Notes under the pieces: model-generated
Databases searched by the model: none
What the model saw: the letters and a program-made list of their open reading frames with translations, nothing else
Told to the model about the DNA's origin: nothing
Position numbers and translations under genes: made by a program
NCBI RefSeq assembly: GCF_028765545.1
Contig: NZ_JARACP010000001.1
Location: 62,001 to 126,000 of the forward strand
Reading direction: 5' to 3'
Length of the DNA stretch: 64,000 nucleotides
DNA from: Aliivibrio sp. S4MY1
GTDB lineage: Bacteria > Pseudomonadota > Gammaproteobacteria > Enterobacterales > Vibrionaceae
Part shown: piece by piece, positions 9,966-19,921 of the stretch
Layout of the letters: every line of letters begins with the position of its first letter
How positions within the stretch are numbered: position 1 is the stretch's first letter

Positions 9966-10397
9966 ATGAATAATGTATTATTTCGTTTAGTTGCGCTTGT
10001 CTCTGGCCTTCTATTTGGTTTAGGTATGGCAATATCTGGCATGGCTGATCCTGCAAAGGTGATTGGCTTTTTAGATGTTGCTGGTCACTGGGACCCAAGC
10101 TTAATGTTTGTAATGGGTGGGGCGTTATTGGTGTTCATGCCTGCGTACTTCTTATTGATTAAATCAAAAGCAAAACCACTCAATGCTGAAGAGTTTTGTT
10201 TATCTACAAGCAAAAAAATTGATGCGAAATTACTATCAGGTGCAGCCATCTTTGGTCTAGGTTGGGGGATTGCTGGAGTTTGTCCTGGGCCTGCGGTATC
10301 GAGTTTAGGCCTTGGAAATGGGGATGTTGTTATATTCATTTTTGCCATGATGTTAGGGTTAGGAAGTACTCACTTTATTCTTAATCGAAATACATAA
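9966..10397 (+). CDS. YeeE/YedE family sulfur transporter, C-terminal half (PmpB-like)
   Basis: A 143-aa membrane protein with DUF6691/YeeE features: GLLFGLGMAISGMADPAKVIGFLD at the start and the cysteine signature LGWGIAGVCPGPAVSSLG near the end. I chose the second ATG because the AAGGGA ribosome site then has normal spacing; an in-frame ATG lies 6 nt upstream. It follows its partner by 9 nt and is presumably co-transcribed and co-assembled. A terminator follows. Confidence 0.85.
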   Translation: MNNVLFRLVALVSGLLFGLGMAISGMADPAKVIGFLDVAGHWDPSLMFVMGGALLVFMPAYFLLIKSKAKPLNAEEFCLSTSKKIDAKLLSGAAIFGLGWGIAGVCPGPAVSSLGLGNGDVVIFIFAMMLGLGSTHFILNRNT

Positions 10398-10410
10398 CAC
10401 CGAACCGTCC

Positions 10411-10445
10411 TCAAGGAGGAGCTAATCTCAGCATTAGCTCCTTTG
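10411..10445. terminator. Terminator between pmpB-like gene and VOC gene
   Basis: GGAGCTAAT pairs with ATTAGCTCC around a 6-nt loop, followed by a weak T-tract. It lies between two converging genes. Confidence 0.6.
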
Positions 10446-10474
10446 CATTTATTTAAGTACGGATAACCTATTAT

Positions 10475-10894
10475 TTACTCATAGAAATAGCGTTCTTCTT
10501 CTTTATCACTGCTGTATTCGACTAATTCCCATTCAAAGTGTGCTTTATCATAAAAATATAAGCGTCTGCCATGCTTCTCTCGCATGATCTCTCCATTCTG
10601 CTCATACCCTAAAGATAGTAATTTCTGCTGTATTTTATCTAAATCTTCAACGATTAAGCCAATATGGTTAATCCCTATATTTTGATACGGAGAGCGCGTG
10701 TCTTTTGAACTACTCATCTCTTGTGGTTCTTGCAGTGCAAAATAACAATTCGCATTTCCTATGTGAGCCCAACGATGAGCACCATCAGGCGTTTTATCTG
10801 CCTTGATACGAAAATCAGGCGCTGCGTTTAAAAGAAAAGCGGTAGCGGCATCAATATTAGGTACAGTGATATTAGCGTGTTCAAATTGTGTCAT
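10475..10894 (-). CDS. VOC (glyoxalase/bleomycin-resistance) family protein
   Basis: A 139-aa protein with the paired beta-alpha-beta-beta-beta VOC layout: FEHANITVPNIDAATAFLL at the start and IGINHIGLIVEDLDKIQQKLLSLGY in the second half, ending KAHFEWELVEY. The pattern of potential metal ligands (H6, H79 region, E near 125) fits a metal-dependent VOC enzyme. The substrate cannot be told. A strong AAGGAG site precedes the ATG. Confidence 0.75.
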   Translation of the reverse strand: MTQFEHANITVPNIDAATAFLLNAAPDFRIKADKTPDGAHRWAHIGNANCYFALQEPQEMSSSKDTRSPYQNIGINHIGLIVEDLDKIQQKLLSLGYEQNGEIMREKHGRRLYFYDKAHFEWELVEYSSDKEEERYFYE

Positions 10895-11470
10895 GGATGA
10901 CTCCTTGTCATTGGCCTATCTTGTTAATGTCCGTTCACTTTAAAACCTCAACTTAACATTAGGTCAACCGTTTATTTTTTGTTTTCTTTTTAAGGCATGT
11001 TGAGATCAATTTCCCATAGTTGGTGGATATATTAATAATTTTTTAGATTTTATTTATCCTTATTATTTTTAATGATTTAAAAATGACAGGTTGAGGTATC
11101 TTGATCTATTTATATTCTATTTACATGGTGTTCATATTGGACGAATTATATTCATACTAATAACAGCTCTGTTAATGTAGTAGATAAAAAAGTGACAATG
11201 AATTATTCAAAACTCAGCTCGAGATGATGATTATTTATCTCTATTAAAAACATTAACTTATGATTTATTAATGGTTTTTTTTAATGCGTGTTTTTGCTTG
11301 AATTCTAAGATTGCATTTTTGAAAGTGAAATCCCATATAAAAGAGAGTAATGGTTATCTATAATCCATTTTTCATTTTATATAGACGTAAATATCACGCT
11401 AAAGATTATTATTTTTGAGGCGTTTATTTCACTCGTTTTATATTAATATTTAATCAAATATGAGTATCTT
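10895..11470. other. AT-rich intergenic region upstream of cadC
   Basis: A 576-bp stretch between the VOC gene and cadC. It is very AT-rich with long A/T runs (11030-11100, 11260-11300). I see no ORF with a plausible start, no tRNA and no strong hairpin. It should hold the promoters of the two divergent genes; H-NS-type silencing would be plausible for such DNA but is only inference. Confidence 0.5.
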
Positions 11471-13093
11471 ATGGTCGGGATCTGTTTTCAAATTAATGAC
11501 TGGACACTAGTTATTGAAGAAAATAAGTTGTATCGCCAAGATAGGGAAGTCTCAGTCGAACCTCGTTTAGTCAACTTATTACAGTTTTTAGCCCAGCATT
11601 CCGGGGAAGTATTTTGTCGTGATGAACTGATTAAGCACGTCTGGGATGGTGCATTTGTCACTGACCAAGTCGTAACGCAATCAGTATTTGAGCTACGAAA
11701 AATATTACGTGATGGTCGATTAGACAATACTCGCTATTTAGTCACTGTGCCTAAACGAGGGTATAAACTGGTTGCTGAAACTCATCAGGTTCGTCTTGAA
11801 GATACCCCATATTGGAAGCCGTGTGATGGTGCAAAATTACCGTTAGAGAACGTAGTGTCATCAGATGGTGATTCGCAAGACATACATCAACACCAAGAAA
11901 CAGAATCGCAGAGTGTATTGCCTTTTCCCGCTGCGCCACTGACTCGTTCTGTAACGGCAATTTCAGATCACGTAAATAGTGAAAAGAAAAAACAAGGTGA
12001 AAGCTTTAATAGCTTACATCGTTGGAAGCTACTCGCGTTTGATGGTTTTTTAATTCTTGTATTAATAGCCGTTATCTTTTCTGTGACCTATCAACAAACA
12101 TCAACACATATTACCAAAGCTATTGATACTGATTTAATTGAATTTACCTTTCATACTAGTCGAAATGATAACAATGAAACGGAGTCTCTCGCTGATGGAA
12201 TAAGCCAAAAATTAATGGCTGATTTAGCAAGCATTGGTGACTATCGCGTTCAATTAAACAAAACGACTTTTACCACTGGGATATTGCCTGGGAAAGCGGT
12301 GAATGTTCGTGTTGAGGAGCAGCAAAATAAAACGTATTTGGATGTAGAGTATCGCAGCAATACTTCAAATCGAGTCCTGTTTAGCCGTCAATATTTAATG
12401 ACCAATGCAAATCTTGAGCATGTATTACGTCAGTCTTCTTTAGATTTAATGAGCGCGCTTAGTGTCACAATAACAGAAGCCGAGATGGATAGATTGATGC
12501 TTGGTTTACCGAAAGAGCGCGGTTTACTTGAAATGCTTATTCGAGCGAATCATTTTATTAATCAGTCTGATCCCGCAGAGTTTGAACAAGGGATTGCTTT
12601 ATTAGAGAAAATTTCGTTAGCGGAGCCAAATAATGATTATGTACTTTCAGAGTTATACATTGCTTATAATGCTTTCTCTGCGTTAAATCCTGAATTGGAT
12701 CTCGATGATAATACCACTAAGATCGAAAAGTTAAGTCAGGACCTAGCATTACGTTATTCGACGTTAAATGAAGAGGTGTTGCCTTCTCGTATCTATGAAG
12801 CGCTAGCAATGATAGCAATTAAGCAAGATAACAAAGAGGTTGCAGCTGAATATTTAACCTTGGCATTTAAGCATAGAGAGTCCGCATTCTCATACATACT
12901 AGAAGGGAAGTTAGCAGAGTTGAATGGGAATTTAGATAAAGCAGGAGATGCATACAGCAGAGCTTTCTTTATGGATACGTCTCTTGAAACTTATATGTTA
13001 AGTGAAAATCTTGCGTTCTATAGTGACTTAGAGACCGTCGCTTATTTTATGTATCGAGCGGTTAATCCAAGTGAAGTTCGTTTACTTGGATGA
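11471..13093 (+). CDS. cadC: CadC-like membrane-bound transcription activator
   Basis: CadC senses low pH and lysine and activates cadBA. The 540-aa protein has an N-terminal OmpR/ToxR-type winged helix (about residues 1-105: RLVNLLQFLAQHSGEVFCRDELIKHVW, then TKR-like VTVPKRGYKLVAE). A Ser/Gln-rich linker and one membrane segment (about 185-205: LLAFDGFLILVLIAVIFSV) follow. A long periplasmic domain ends in helical TPR-like repeats. It is separated from cadBA by an oppositely oriented symporter gene, unlike the adjacent arrangement usual in vibrios. Confidence 0.85.
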   Translation: MVGICFQINDWTLVIEENKLYRQDREVSVEPRLVNLLQFLAQHSGEVFCRDELIKHVWDGAFVTDQVVTQSVFELRKILRDGRLDNTRYLVTVPKRGYKLVAETHQVRLEDTPYWKPCDGAKLPLENVVSSDGDSQDIHQHQETESQSVLPFPAAPLTRSVTAISDHVNSEKKKQGESFNSLHRWKLLAFDGFLILVLIAVIFSVTYQQTSTHITKAIDTDLIEFTFHTSRNDNNETESLADGISQKLMADLASIGDYRVQLNKTTFTTGILPGKAVNVRVEEQQNKTYLDVEYRSNTSNRVLFSRQYLMTNANLEHVLRQSSLDLMSALSVTITEAEMDRLMLGLPKERGLLEMLIRANHFINQSDPAEFEQGIALLEKISLAEPNNDYVLSELYIAYNAFSALNPELDLDDNTTKIEKLSQDLALRYSTLNEEVLPSRIYEALAMIAIKQDNKEVAAEYLTLAFKHRESAFSYILEGKLAELNGNLDKAGDAYSRAFFMDTSLETYMLSENLAFYSDLETVAYFMYRAVNPSEVRLLG

Positions 13094-13105
13094 TTGGTAT
13101 AAATA

Positions 13106-13146
13106 AGAAAAGCCCGTCTAACTTATGTTCGGCGGGCTTTTTGTTT
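13106..13146. terminator. Terminator between cadC and AGCS symporter
   Basis: AAAAGCCCG...CGGGCTTTTT hairpin with T-run on the plus strand and A-run on the other side, serving the two converging genes. Confidence 0.8.
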
Positions 13147-13173
13147 TTATGAAAGTAGGTTATCTAAAGTAGA

Positions 13174-14643
13174 TTATGCTTTCTTTTTCTTTGGATGCCA
13201 TGCACCGTCTAGGTCATCAAGTTCAGGGAACTTAGTTCTATCAAACTCAGGCGTTTTACCTGCTTTAAGTTGAACTTCGTAATCCTTGATAACGTTGATT
13301 GCTAGTTTAGACAGTAGAACTAAAGCAACAATGTTGATTAGCGCCATCATACCCATAGAAGCATCAGCTAGGTTCCATACTACAGGCAGAGAAGCTACTG
13401 AGCCGAACATAACCATTGCTAGCACACACAGACGGAAGCCAAATAAGCCCTTCTTAGAGTTACCGTTCAAGAACATTACGTTTGTTTCAGCATAGCTGTA
13501 GTTTGCAATGATAGAAGTGAAACAGAACAGAAGAATAGCTAGTGCCATAAAGTAGCTTGTCCAGCCGCCTAACTCGTTAGTTAGTGCTTGCTGAAGAAGG
13601 CTGATACCCGTAGCAGCATCTGGCTGATCCATTACGCCAGAAAGCATAATCATCGCAGCAGAAGCAGTACAGATAACCAACGTATCAACAAAAACACCTA
13701 GCATTTGCACAAAACCTTGTGATGCAGGGTGGTTAGGGTTTGGTGTTGCACTTGCTGCGATGTTAGCAGCAGAACCCATACCCGCTTCGTTTGAGAATAG
13801 ACCACGAGCGATACCAGATTGCATTGCTTGAGCGATAGTGTATGCAACACCACCTGCCGCCGCTTCTTGCCAGCCGAATGCACTCTTAACGATAAGCGTT
13901 AATACTGCAGGAACTTCAGTAATGTTCATCACTACAATAATTAGTGCAATCGCAAGGTAACCAATTGCCATTACAGGAACGATTTTCGATGATGCGCTAG
14001 CAACACGACGTAAACCACCCATGATAAAGAAGCCAGAAACCGCAACAATTACCACACCCATGATAGTTTTATCAAAACCAAATGAGTGATTCAGAGCATC
14101 AGTAATTGTGTTTGCTTGAACCGCGTTGAACACTAAACCAAAAGCGATGATTAAGAAGATAGAGAAAAGTGTTCCCATCCAGCGTTGACCAAGGCCTTTT
14201 TCCATGTAGTAAGCAGGGCCGCCGCGGTATTGACCGTCAACGTCTTTAACTTTGTATACTTGAGCCAGTGTCGATTCAATGAATGCTGTCGCCATACCAA
14301 ATAGAGCGATAACCCACATCCAGAAGATAGCACCAGGGCCACCAACGGTTAAAGCGACTGCCACACCTGCCATGTTACCCGTTCCCACGCGAGCTGCCAT
14401 AGAGGTGCAAAATACTTGATAAGAGCTGATTCCGCTGTCGATCTCTTGACCGCTGCGTAAGATTTTAACTGAGTGACCAAGCTGGCGTAGTTGAATAAAG
14501 CCAAGACGTACCGTGAAGTAGATGCCGACACCAACAAGAAGATAAACGAGGACTTGTCCCCAAAGAAGGCCATTGATAGTGCCAATGACAGACATTAACG
14601 CCTCGTTCATTGACTCAATTAGCGTTGAATCTGTGTTTGTCAT
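13174..14643 (-). CDS. Sodium:alanine/glycine symporter, AGCS family
   Basis: A 489-aa inner-membrane carrier with about 11 membrane segments. AGCS signatures are visible: TSMAARVGTGNMAGVAVALTVGGPGAIFWMW (residues about 84-115), YRGGPAYYMEKGLG, and GIARGLFSNEAGMGSAANIAAS. These proteins import alanine or glycine with Na+. An AAGGAA site precedes the ATG. It interrupts the cad gene set but no functional link is evident. Confidence 0.9.
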   Translation of the reverse strand: MTNTDSTLIESMNEALMSVIGTINGLLWGQVLVYLLVGVGIYFTVRLGFIQLRQLGHSVKILRSGQEIDSGISSYQVFCTSMAARVGTGNMAGVAVALTVGGPGAIFWMWVIALFGMATAFIESTLAQVYKVKDVDGQYRGGPAYYMEKGLGQRWMGTLFSIFLIIAFGLVFNAVQANTITDALNHSFGFDKTIMGVVIVAVSGFFIMGGLRRVASASSKIVPVMAIGYLAIALIIVVMNITEVPAVLTLIVKSAFGWQEAAAGGVAYTIAQAMQSGIARGLFSNEAGMGSAANIAASATPNPNHPASQGFVQMLGVFVDTLVICTASAAMIMLSGVMDQPDAATGISLLQQALTNELGGWTSYFMALAILLFCFTSIIANYSYAETNVMFLNGNSKKGLFGFRLCVLAMVMFGSVASLPVVWNLADASMGMMALINIVALVLLSKLAINVIKDYEVQLKAGKTPEFDRTKFPELDDLDGAWHPKKKKA

Positions 14644-15300
14644 GAAATTTCCTTATTATTAATCGTTAATTTATTTTTCCTAAACAATGGATAACGAAAT
14701 GCCAATCTTTAAGAAATATAAGTAACTTTGTTATAAAGTTGTATAAAATATCGTTTGCTAAGGATTTGCGGCGATTAATATAGTTCAGTCGACTTTAGCT
14801 AGTCAATCATAATGAAACAATATGTCGTACTTTTTTTACGTGTGGCGATAAATATTTACAATTTTTTCATTGAAATTTTCTCACTCAATTAACCATGAAA
14901 AAAATCTGGTCTTTAGTTGGTTGGTATTTTTATAACGAAGAGATAAAGGTCATAAATAAACCCTTATTCTTATCAATATTAGAGGTTTATATTTTTTGTT
15001 TTTTTTAATTAAATCTAAAGTTGAAATTTTAACTTGTTGAAAATAATCGTAATTTAATTTTTGGCATCTTCGCTTATCAGTGTTCTTCTTTATTTTTTTA
15101 TCATTATTTTATTGATAATTTTATCCTTATTTTTTTTCGATTCATTGGGCGTAATCTTCATCTCAACATTCGAGCGGGATGTTGTGTATTTACCCCAACA
15201 GAGTTTGCATGCTCCGTCTAAATAACACCTCGCCCTCTTAAATAAAATTTCGCATCACGGGCTAAATAATAGAGCCCATTCGATAATCCCTGGAGATGTT
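14644..15300. other. Long AT-rich regulatory region upstream of cadB
   Basis: A 657-bp intergenic stretch with long T-runs. It must contain the promoter of cadBA and of the divergent AGCS gene. GGGCT...AGCCC around 15258-15276 is a small inverted repeat. I could not identify CadC boxes with confidence and see no gene in it. The length is compatible with the large upstream control regions of CadC-regulated operons. Confidence 0.5.
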
Positions 15301-16653
15301 ATGGAATCGAATACAAAAAAAATTGGCTTAATTGCCTGTACGGGTGTTGTTGCCGGCAACATGATGGGGAGTGGTATTGCACTATTACCTTCTTCATTAG
15401 CGGCAGTTGGCTCAGTATCCATCTTTAGTTGGATTATCTGTTTAGTGGGTGCATTAAGTTTGGCGTTTGTTTTTGCCCGCTTAGCAACGAAAAACCCTCA
15501 AGAAGGTGGCCCAATTGCTTATGCAGGTGAAGTCTCTCCTGTATTTGGTTTCCAAACCGGTGTCCTTTACTACCACGCAAACTGGATTGGTAACTTAGCC
15601 ATCGCGATTACTGGCGTTTCTTACCTATCTGTTTTCTTCCCTGCTTTGAATGACCCTATCCCTGCGGCTGCCGCGACGATTGCATCAGTATGGTTATTTA
15701 CCTTAGTTAACTTACTAGGTGGTAGCTGGGTAAGTCGTCTTTGTACTTTAGGTTTAGGTCTTATCCTTATTCCTGTTGTGGGGACTGGTCTTGTGGGTTG
15801 GACTCACTTTGATCCTGCTTTATATAACCAAAACTGGAATGTATCTTCAGGCACAAGTAGCCACGCTATTATCAGTGCTGTGCTTATCTGTTTATGGTCT
15901 TTTGTTGGTGTTGAATCAGCAGCGGTATCGTCTGGTATGGTAAAAAATCCAAAACGCACCGTTCCTCTAGCAACAATGTTAGGTACAGCGATTGCGGGTG
16001 TGATTTATATCCTATCAACTCAAGTAATCAGTGGCATGTTCCCAGCAGCAGAAGTGGCAGCATCAGGTGCGCCATTTGCTCTAGCAACCACTGAGATTTT
16101 CGGTAGTTGGTCAGCCCCATTTGTTGCTGCATTTACTGCCCTAGCATGTTTCACATCACTGGGTTCTTGGATGATGTTGGTTGGTGAAGCCGGTAAACGT
16201 GCGGCTCACGATGGTAATTTCCCTAAAATCTACGGTGAAGTTGATAAAAACGGTGTTGCGAAAAAAGGTCTTGTACTTGCCTCGCTAAAAATGACAGCAC
16301 TAATGGTTGTATTGACCGTGTTCAGTTCTCAATCTGCACATACTGCTGACTTATTTAACCAGTTAACGACTGATGCCGTACTACTAACAATGCTTCCTTA
16401 CTTCTATTCAAGCATTAACTTAATTCGATTCGAAGGTATGACAACACGCAGTGGCTTTACCATGTTCTTCTCTGGTATCGCTTGTGTGTTCTGCATGATT
16501 GCTCTTGCTGGTGCAGAAGGCGCGACATTGACTGCAACCTTCATCGTGTCACTTGTTATCTTAATGTTCTACGCAAAGAAAATGGGCTTAAAACAAGCAG
16601 AGCAACACATTAGCACTGAAGCTACTGCCCATGAATATCACTCGATAGCGTAA
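15301..16653 (+). CDS. cadB: Cadaverine/lysine antiporter
   Basis: A 450-aa APC-family antiporter with about 12 membrane segments that exports cadaverine in exchange for lysine. The family start KKIGLIACTGVVAGNMMGSGIALLP is clear, followed by NPQEGGPIAYAGE and FVGVESAAVSSGMVKNPKRTVPLA. A GGAG site lies 5 nt before the ATG. It precedes cadA by 99 bp, and together with cadA consumes protons in acid. Confidence 0.93.
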   Translation: MESNTKKIGLIACTGVVAGNMMGSGIALLPSSLAAVGSVSIFSWIICLVGALSLAFVFARLATKNPQEGGPIAYAGEVSPVFGFQTGVLYYHANWIGNLAIAITGVSYLSVFFPALNDPIPAAAATIASVWLFTLVNLLGGSWVSRLCTLGLGLILIPVVGTGLVGWTHFDPALYNQNWNVSSGTSSHAIISAVLICLWSFVGVESAAVSSGMVKNPKRTVPLATMLGTAIAGVIYILSTQVISGMFPAAEVAASGAPFALATTEIFGSWSAPFVAAFTALACFTSLGSWMMLVGEAGKRAAHDGNFPKIYGEVDKNGVAKKGLVLASLKMTALMVVLTVFSSQSAHTADLFNQLTTDAVLLTMLPYFYSSINLIRFEGMTTRSGFTMFFSGIACVFCMIALAGAEGATLTATFIVSLVILMFYAKKMGLKQAEQHISTEATAHEYHSIA

Positions 16654-16689
16654 CGACATAACGCTACCAACTTAATAAATTTACCCTCT

Positions 16690-16729
16690 GGCGCTCCACT
16701 ACCTCACCATCAAAAAGATGGGGAGCGCC
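16690..16729 (+). other. Hairpin in the cadB-cadA spacer
   Basis: GGCGCTCC pairs perfectly with GGAGCGCC, and inside it CCATC pairs with GATGG across AAAAA. No clean T-run follows (TTGTTTCG). It may be a transcript-stabilising or partial attenuation hairpin that sets the cadA:cadB ratio; the role is inferred. Confidence 0.6.
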
Positions 16730-16752
16730 TTGTTTCGTCTTGGAGATATAAA

Positions 16753-18891
16753 ATGAATATTTTTGCTATCCTAAACCACTCAGGTGTTTTCTTTAAAGAA
16801 GAGCCAGTTCGCGAATTGCATGCTTCTTTAGAAAAAGCAGGCTATAAAGTGGTTTACCCAGTAGATGCACAAGATCTATATAAAATGATTGAAATGAACC
16901 CACGCATTTGTGGTGTGTTATTTGACTGGGATAAATACTCACTAGACCTATGTACTGAAATTAATACCTTGAATGAAAAATTGCCGCTATATGCATTTGC
17001 TAACCAACATTCAACATTAGATATTTCATTAACTGATTTACGTCTAAATCTACATTTCTTCGAATATGCCCTAGATATGGCTGACGACATCGCTCTGAAA
17101 ATTAATCAAGCGACTGAAGAATACAAAGACCAAATAATGCCTCCTTTTACTAAGGCATTATTCAAATACGTAGAAGAGGGTAAATATACCTTCTGTACTC
17201 CAGGTCATATGGGCGGTACGGCTTTCCAAAAAAGTCCAGCTGGTAGTATCTTTTATGATTTCTATGGTCCAAACGCATTTAAAGCAGACGTATCAATCTC
17301 AATGCCTGAACTGGGTTCATTACTTGATCACTCAGGTCCTCATAAAGAAGCTGAAGAGTACATCGCTCGTACCTTTAATGCAGACAGCTCTTACATCGTA
17401 ACTAACGGTACTTCTACATCAAACAAAATTGTAGGTATGTACTCAGCTCCTGCAGGTAGTACAGTACTTGTTGACCGTAACTGTCACAAATCTCTAACTC
17501 ACATGATGATGATGAGTGATGTAACGCCTATCTATTTCCGCCCAACGCGTAATGCTTACGGTATTTTAGGTGGCATTCCACAAAGTGAATTCACTCGTGA
17601 AGTGATTGAGCAAAAAGTAGCAGCAACACCAAACGCAACCATGCCGGGTTATGCAGTTATTACTAACTCAACTTACGATGGTCTGCTATATAACACTCAA
17701 TACATCAAAGAAACGCTAGATACTAAATACATTCACTTCGACAGTGCTTGGGTTCCTTACACTAACTTCAATAAAATTTATGAAGGTAAGTGCGGTATGA
17801 GTGGCGAAGCAATGCCGGGTAAAGTGTTCTATGAAACACAATCAACTCATAAATTATTGGCGGCGTTCTCTCAAGCATCAATGATCCATGTAAAAGGTGA
17901 GTTTGATAAAGAGTCATTTAACGAAGCATTCATGATGCACACATCAACATCACCTCAATACGGTATTGTTGCATCAACTGAAACAGCTGCGGCAATGATG
18001 CGTGGTAATACAGGTAAGAAACTGATCCAAGACTCAATTGATCGTGCGATTCGTTTCCGTAAAGAGATCAAACGTCTACAAGGCGAAAGTGACAGCTGGT
18101 TCTTTGATGTATGGCAACCAGAAAACATCGATACAACGGAATGTTGGAAACTGGATCCTAAAGATACATGGCACGGTTTCAAAGACATCGATGATGATCA
18201 CATGTACCTTGATCCAATCAAAGTAACGCTATTAACTCCAGGAATGAACGAAAATAGCGAAATGAGCGAGACAGGTATTCCTGCATCAATCGTTGCTAAA
18301 TACTTAGATGAACACGGTATCGTAGTAGAGAAAACAGGTCCATATAACCTATTGTTCCTATTCTCTATCGGTATTGATAAATCAAAAGCAATGCAATTAC
18401 TACGTGCATTAACTGACTTTAAACGTGGCTTTGATCTAAACTTAACAGTGAAAAACTTCCTTCCTTCACTGTACAACGAAGATCCAAGTTTCTACGAAGG
18501 CATGCGAGTTCAAGAGCTGGCACAAGGTATTCATGACTTAACTCGTCAATACCGTTTACCAGAGCTAATGTTCAAAGCGTTTGACGTATTACCTGAGCTT
18601 AAAGTAACCCCACACGCAGCATGGCAAGAAGAGCTACGCGGTAATGTGGAGGAAGTGAAACTGGAAGAAATGGTTAATCGTGTAAGTGCCAATATGATCC
18701 TTCCTTACCCACCAGGGGTTCCACTAGTACTTCCAGGTGAAATGGTAACGGCTGAGTCTCGTCCAGTACTTGATTTCTTAGAAATGCTATGTGCTATCGG
18801 CGCACATTACCCTGGCTTTGAAACGGATATTCACGGTGTATATGCTCAAAAAGATGGCAGTTACACAGTGAAAGTTCTAAAAGAAGATTAA
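16753..18891 (+). CDS. cadA: Inducible lysine decarboxylase
   Basis: A PLP enzyme that converts lysine to cadaverine and CO2, consuming a proton. The 712-aa length is right. The N-terminal wing domain (about 1-130) precedes the PLP core: TPGHMGGTAFQKSP, NGTSTSNKIVGM, and the PLP lysine in ETQSTHKLLAAFSQAS (about residue 367). The C-terminal domain ends with PPGVPLVLPGE. A TTGGAGA ribosome site precedes the ATG. Confidence 0.96.
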   Translation: MNIFAILNHSGVFFKEEPVRELHASLEKAGYKVVYPVDAQDLYKMIEMNPRICGVLFDWDKYSLDLCTEINTLNEKLPLYAFANQHSTLDISLTDLRLNLHFFEYALDMADDIALKINQATEEYKDQIMPPFTKALFKYVEEGKYTFCTPGHMGGTAFQKSPAGSIFYDFYGPNAFKADVSISMPELGSLLDHSGPHKEAEEYIARTFNADSSYIVTNGTSTSNKIVGMYSAPAGSTVLVDRNCHKSLTHMMMMSDVTPIYFRPTRNAYGILGGIPQSEFTREVIEQKVAATPNATMPGYAVITNSTYDGLLYNTQYIKETLDTKYIHFDSAWVPYTNFNKIYEGKCGMSGEAMPGKVFYETQSTHKLLAAFSQASMIHVKGEFDKESFNEAFMMHTSTSPQYGIVASTETAAAMMRGNTGKKLIQDSIDRAIRFRKEIKRLQGESDSWFFDVWQPENIDTTECWKLDPKDTWHGFKDIDDDHMYLDPIKVTLLTPGMNENSEMSETGIPASIVAKYLDEHGIVVEKTGPYNLLFLFSIGIDKSKAMQLLRALTDFKRGFDLNLTVKNFLPSLYNEDPSFYEGMRVQELAQGIHDLTRQYRLPELMFKAFDVLPELKVTPHAAWQEELRGNVEEVKLEEMVNRVSANMILPYPPGVPLVLPGEMVTAESRPVLDFLEMLCAIGAHYPGFETDIHGVYAQKDGSYTVKVLKED

Positions 18892-18967
18892 GCCCTAGGG
18901 TTTTGAAGGAATATCGTTTATTTTAGGGCACGGAAGCCCTTACTCTATTTAAAATTATGGTGATGTT

Positions 18968-19837
18968 ATGAAACGTATTCTTTCCATTCAGTCTCATGTG
19001 GTATTTGGTTGTGCAGGCAACAGTGCTGCGGTTTTTCCAATGCGAAGAATGGGAATGGAAGTATGGCCTATTAATACGGTACAGTTTTCAAATCACACAC
19101 AATATCAACAAGGTTGGAAAGGCATTGCCATGCCTGCTGGCCACATTTCAGAATTGGTTGATGGTCTATCAGCGATTGAAGCAACTCATGTTTGTGATGC
19201 GGTGTTAAGTGGTTACTTAGGATCAGCAGCGCAAGGTCAAGAGATCATCACAGCGGTTCAGAAAATAAAACAAGACAATCCAAATGCAATTTACTTCTGT
19301 GATCCAGTGATGGGACATCCTGAGAAAGGCTGCATTGTTGCACCAGAAGTGACCACTTTTTTTAAAGAGTCCGCACTTGCATCAGCAGATATTATTGCGC
19401 CTAACTTATTAGAGTTAGAAAGTTTAACCGGTATGACGATCAACACCTTAGAGCAAGTGATTGATGCGAATAATCAACTGCTTGAGCAGGGCGTTAAGAT
19501 GGTGGTAGTAAAACACTTAAGTCGTGCGGGTATTAAAAAAGATCGCTTTGAAATGCTATTAACCACCAAAGAAGGTAGCTACCACGTTTCTCGTCCTTTA
19601 TATGACTTTGATGCAAAGCGTCAGCCAGTAGGGGCAGGGGATTTAATCAGTGGTGTAATGCTTGCTAACTTAATGGCGGGATATTCTCCAATTGATGCGT
19701 TTGAACGTACTAATGCTGCGGTTGATTCGGTAATGCAAGAAACCTTCAATCGTGGAGCGTATGAACTGCAACTTATCGCATCACAAGAGCATTTCAATAC
19801 ACCAGAGATCACAGTGAAAGCAGAAAAGGTCGCTTAA
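18968..19837 (+). CDS. pdxY: Pyridoxal kinase PdxY
   Basis: A 289-aa PfkB/ribokinase-like kinase that makes pyridoxal 5'-phosphate. The start [22 protein letters not shown], the metal/phosphate motif [16 protein letters not shown], and the catalytic glycine-rich loop [10 protein letters not shown] near residue 222 are present. It follows cadA by 76 bp in the same direction, and CadA needs PLP, so co-expression would make biochemical sense. Confidence 0.92.
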   Translation: MKRILSIQSHVVFGCAGNSAAVFPMRRMGMEVWPINTVQFSNHTQYQQGWKGIAMPAGHISELVDGLSAIEATHVCDAVLSGYLGSAAQGQEIITAVQKIKQDNPNAIYFCDPVMGHPEKGCIVAPEVTTFFKESALASADIIAPNLLELESLTGMTINTLEQVIDANNQLLEQGVKMVVVKHLSRAGIKKDRFEMLLTTKEGSYHVSRPLYDFDAKRQPVGAGDLISGVMLANLMAGYSPIDAFERTNAAVDSVMQETFNRGAYELQLIASQEHFNTPEITVKAEKVA

Positions 19838-19867
19838 TTAATTCGATATAAAAATCACAAATAAAAT

Positions 19868-19914
19868 AGAAAAGCCCATGGTGAGCAATATGCGTATCAT
19901 GGGCTTTTTGTTTA
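19868..19914. terminator. Terminator after pdxY
   Basis: AAAAGCCCATG...CATGGGCTTTTT stem with a T-run; it lies between converging pdxY and sodC. Confidence 0.8.
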
Positions 19915-19921
19915 TTTTTAG

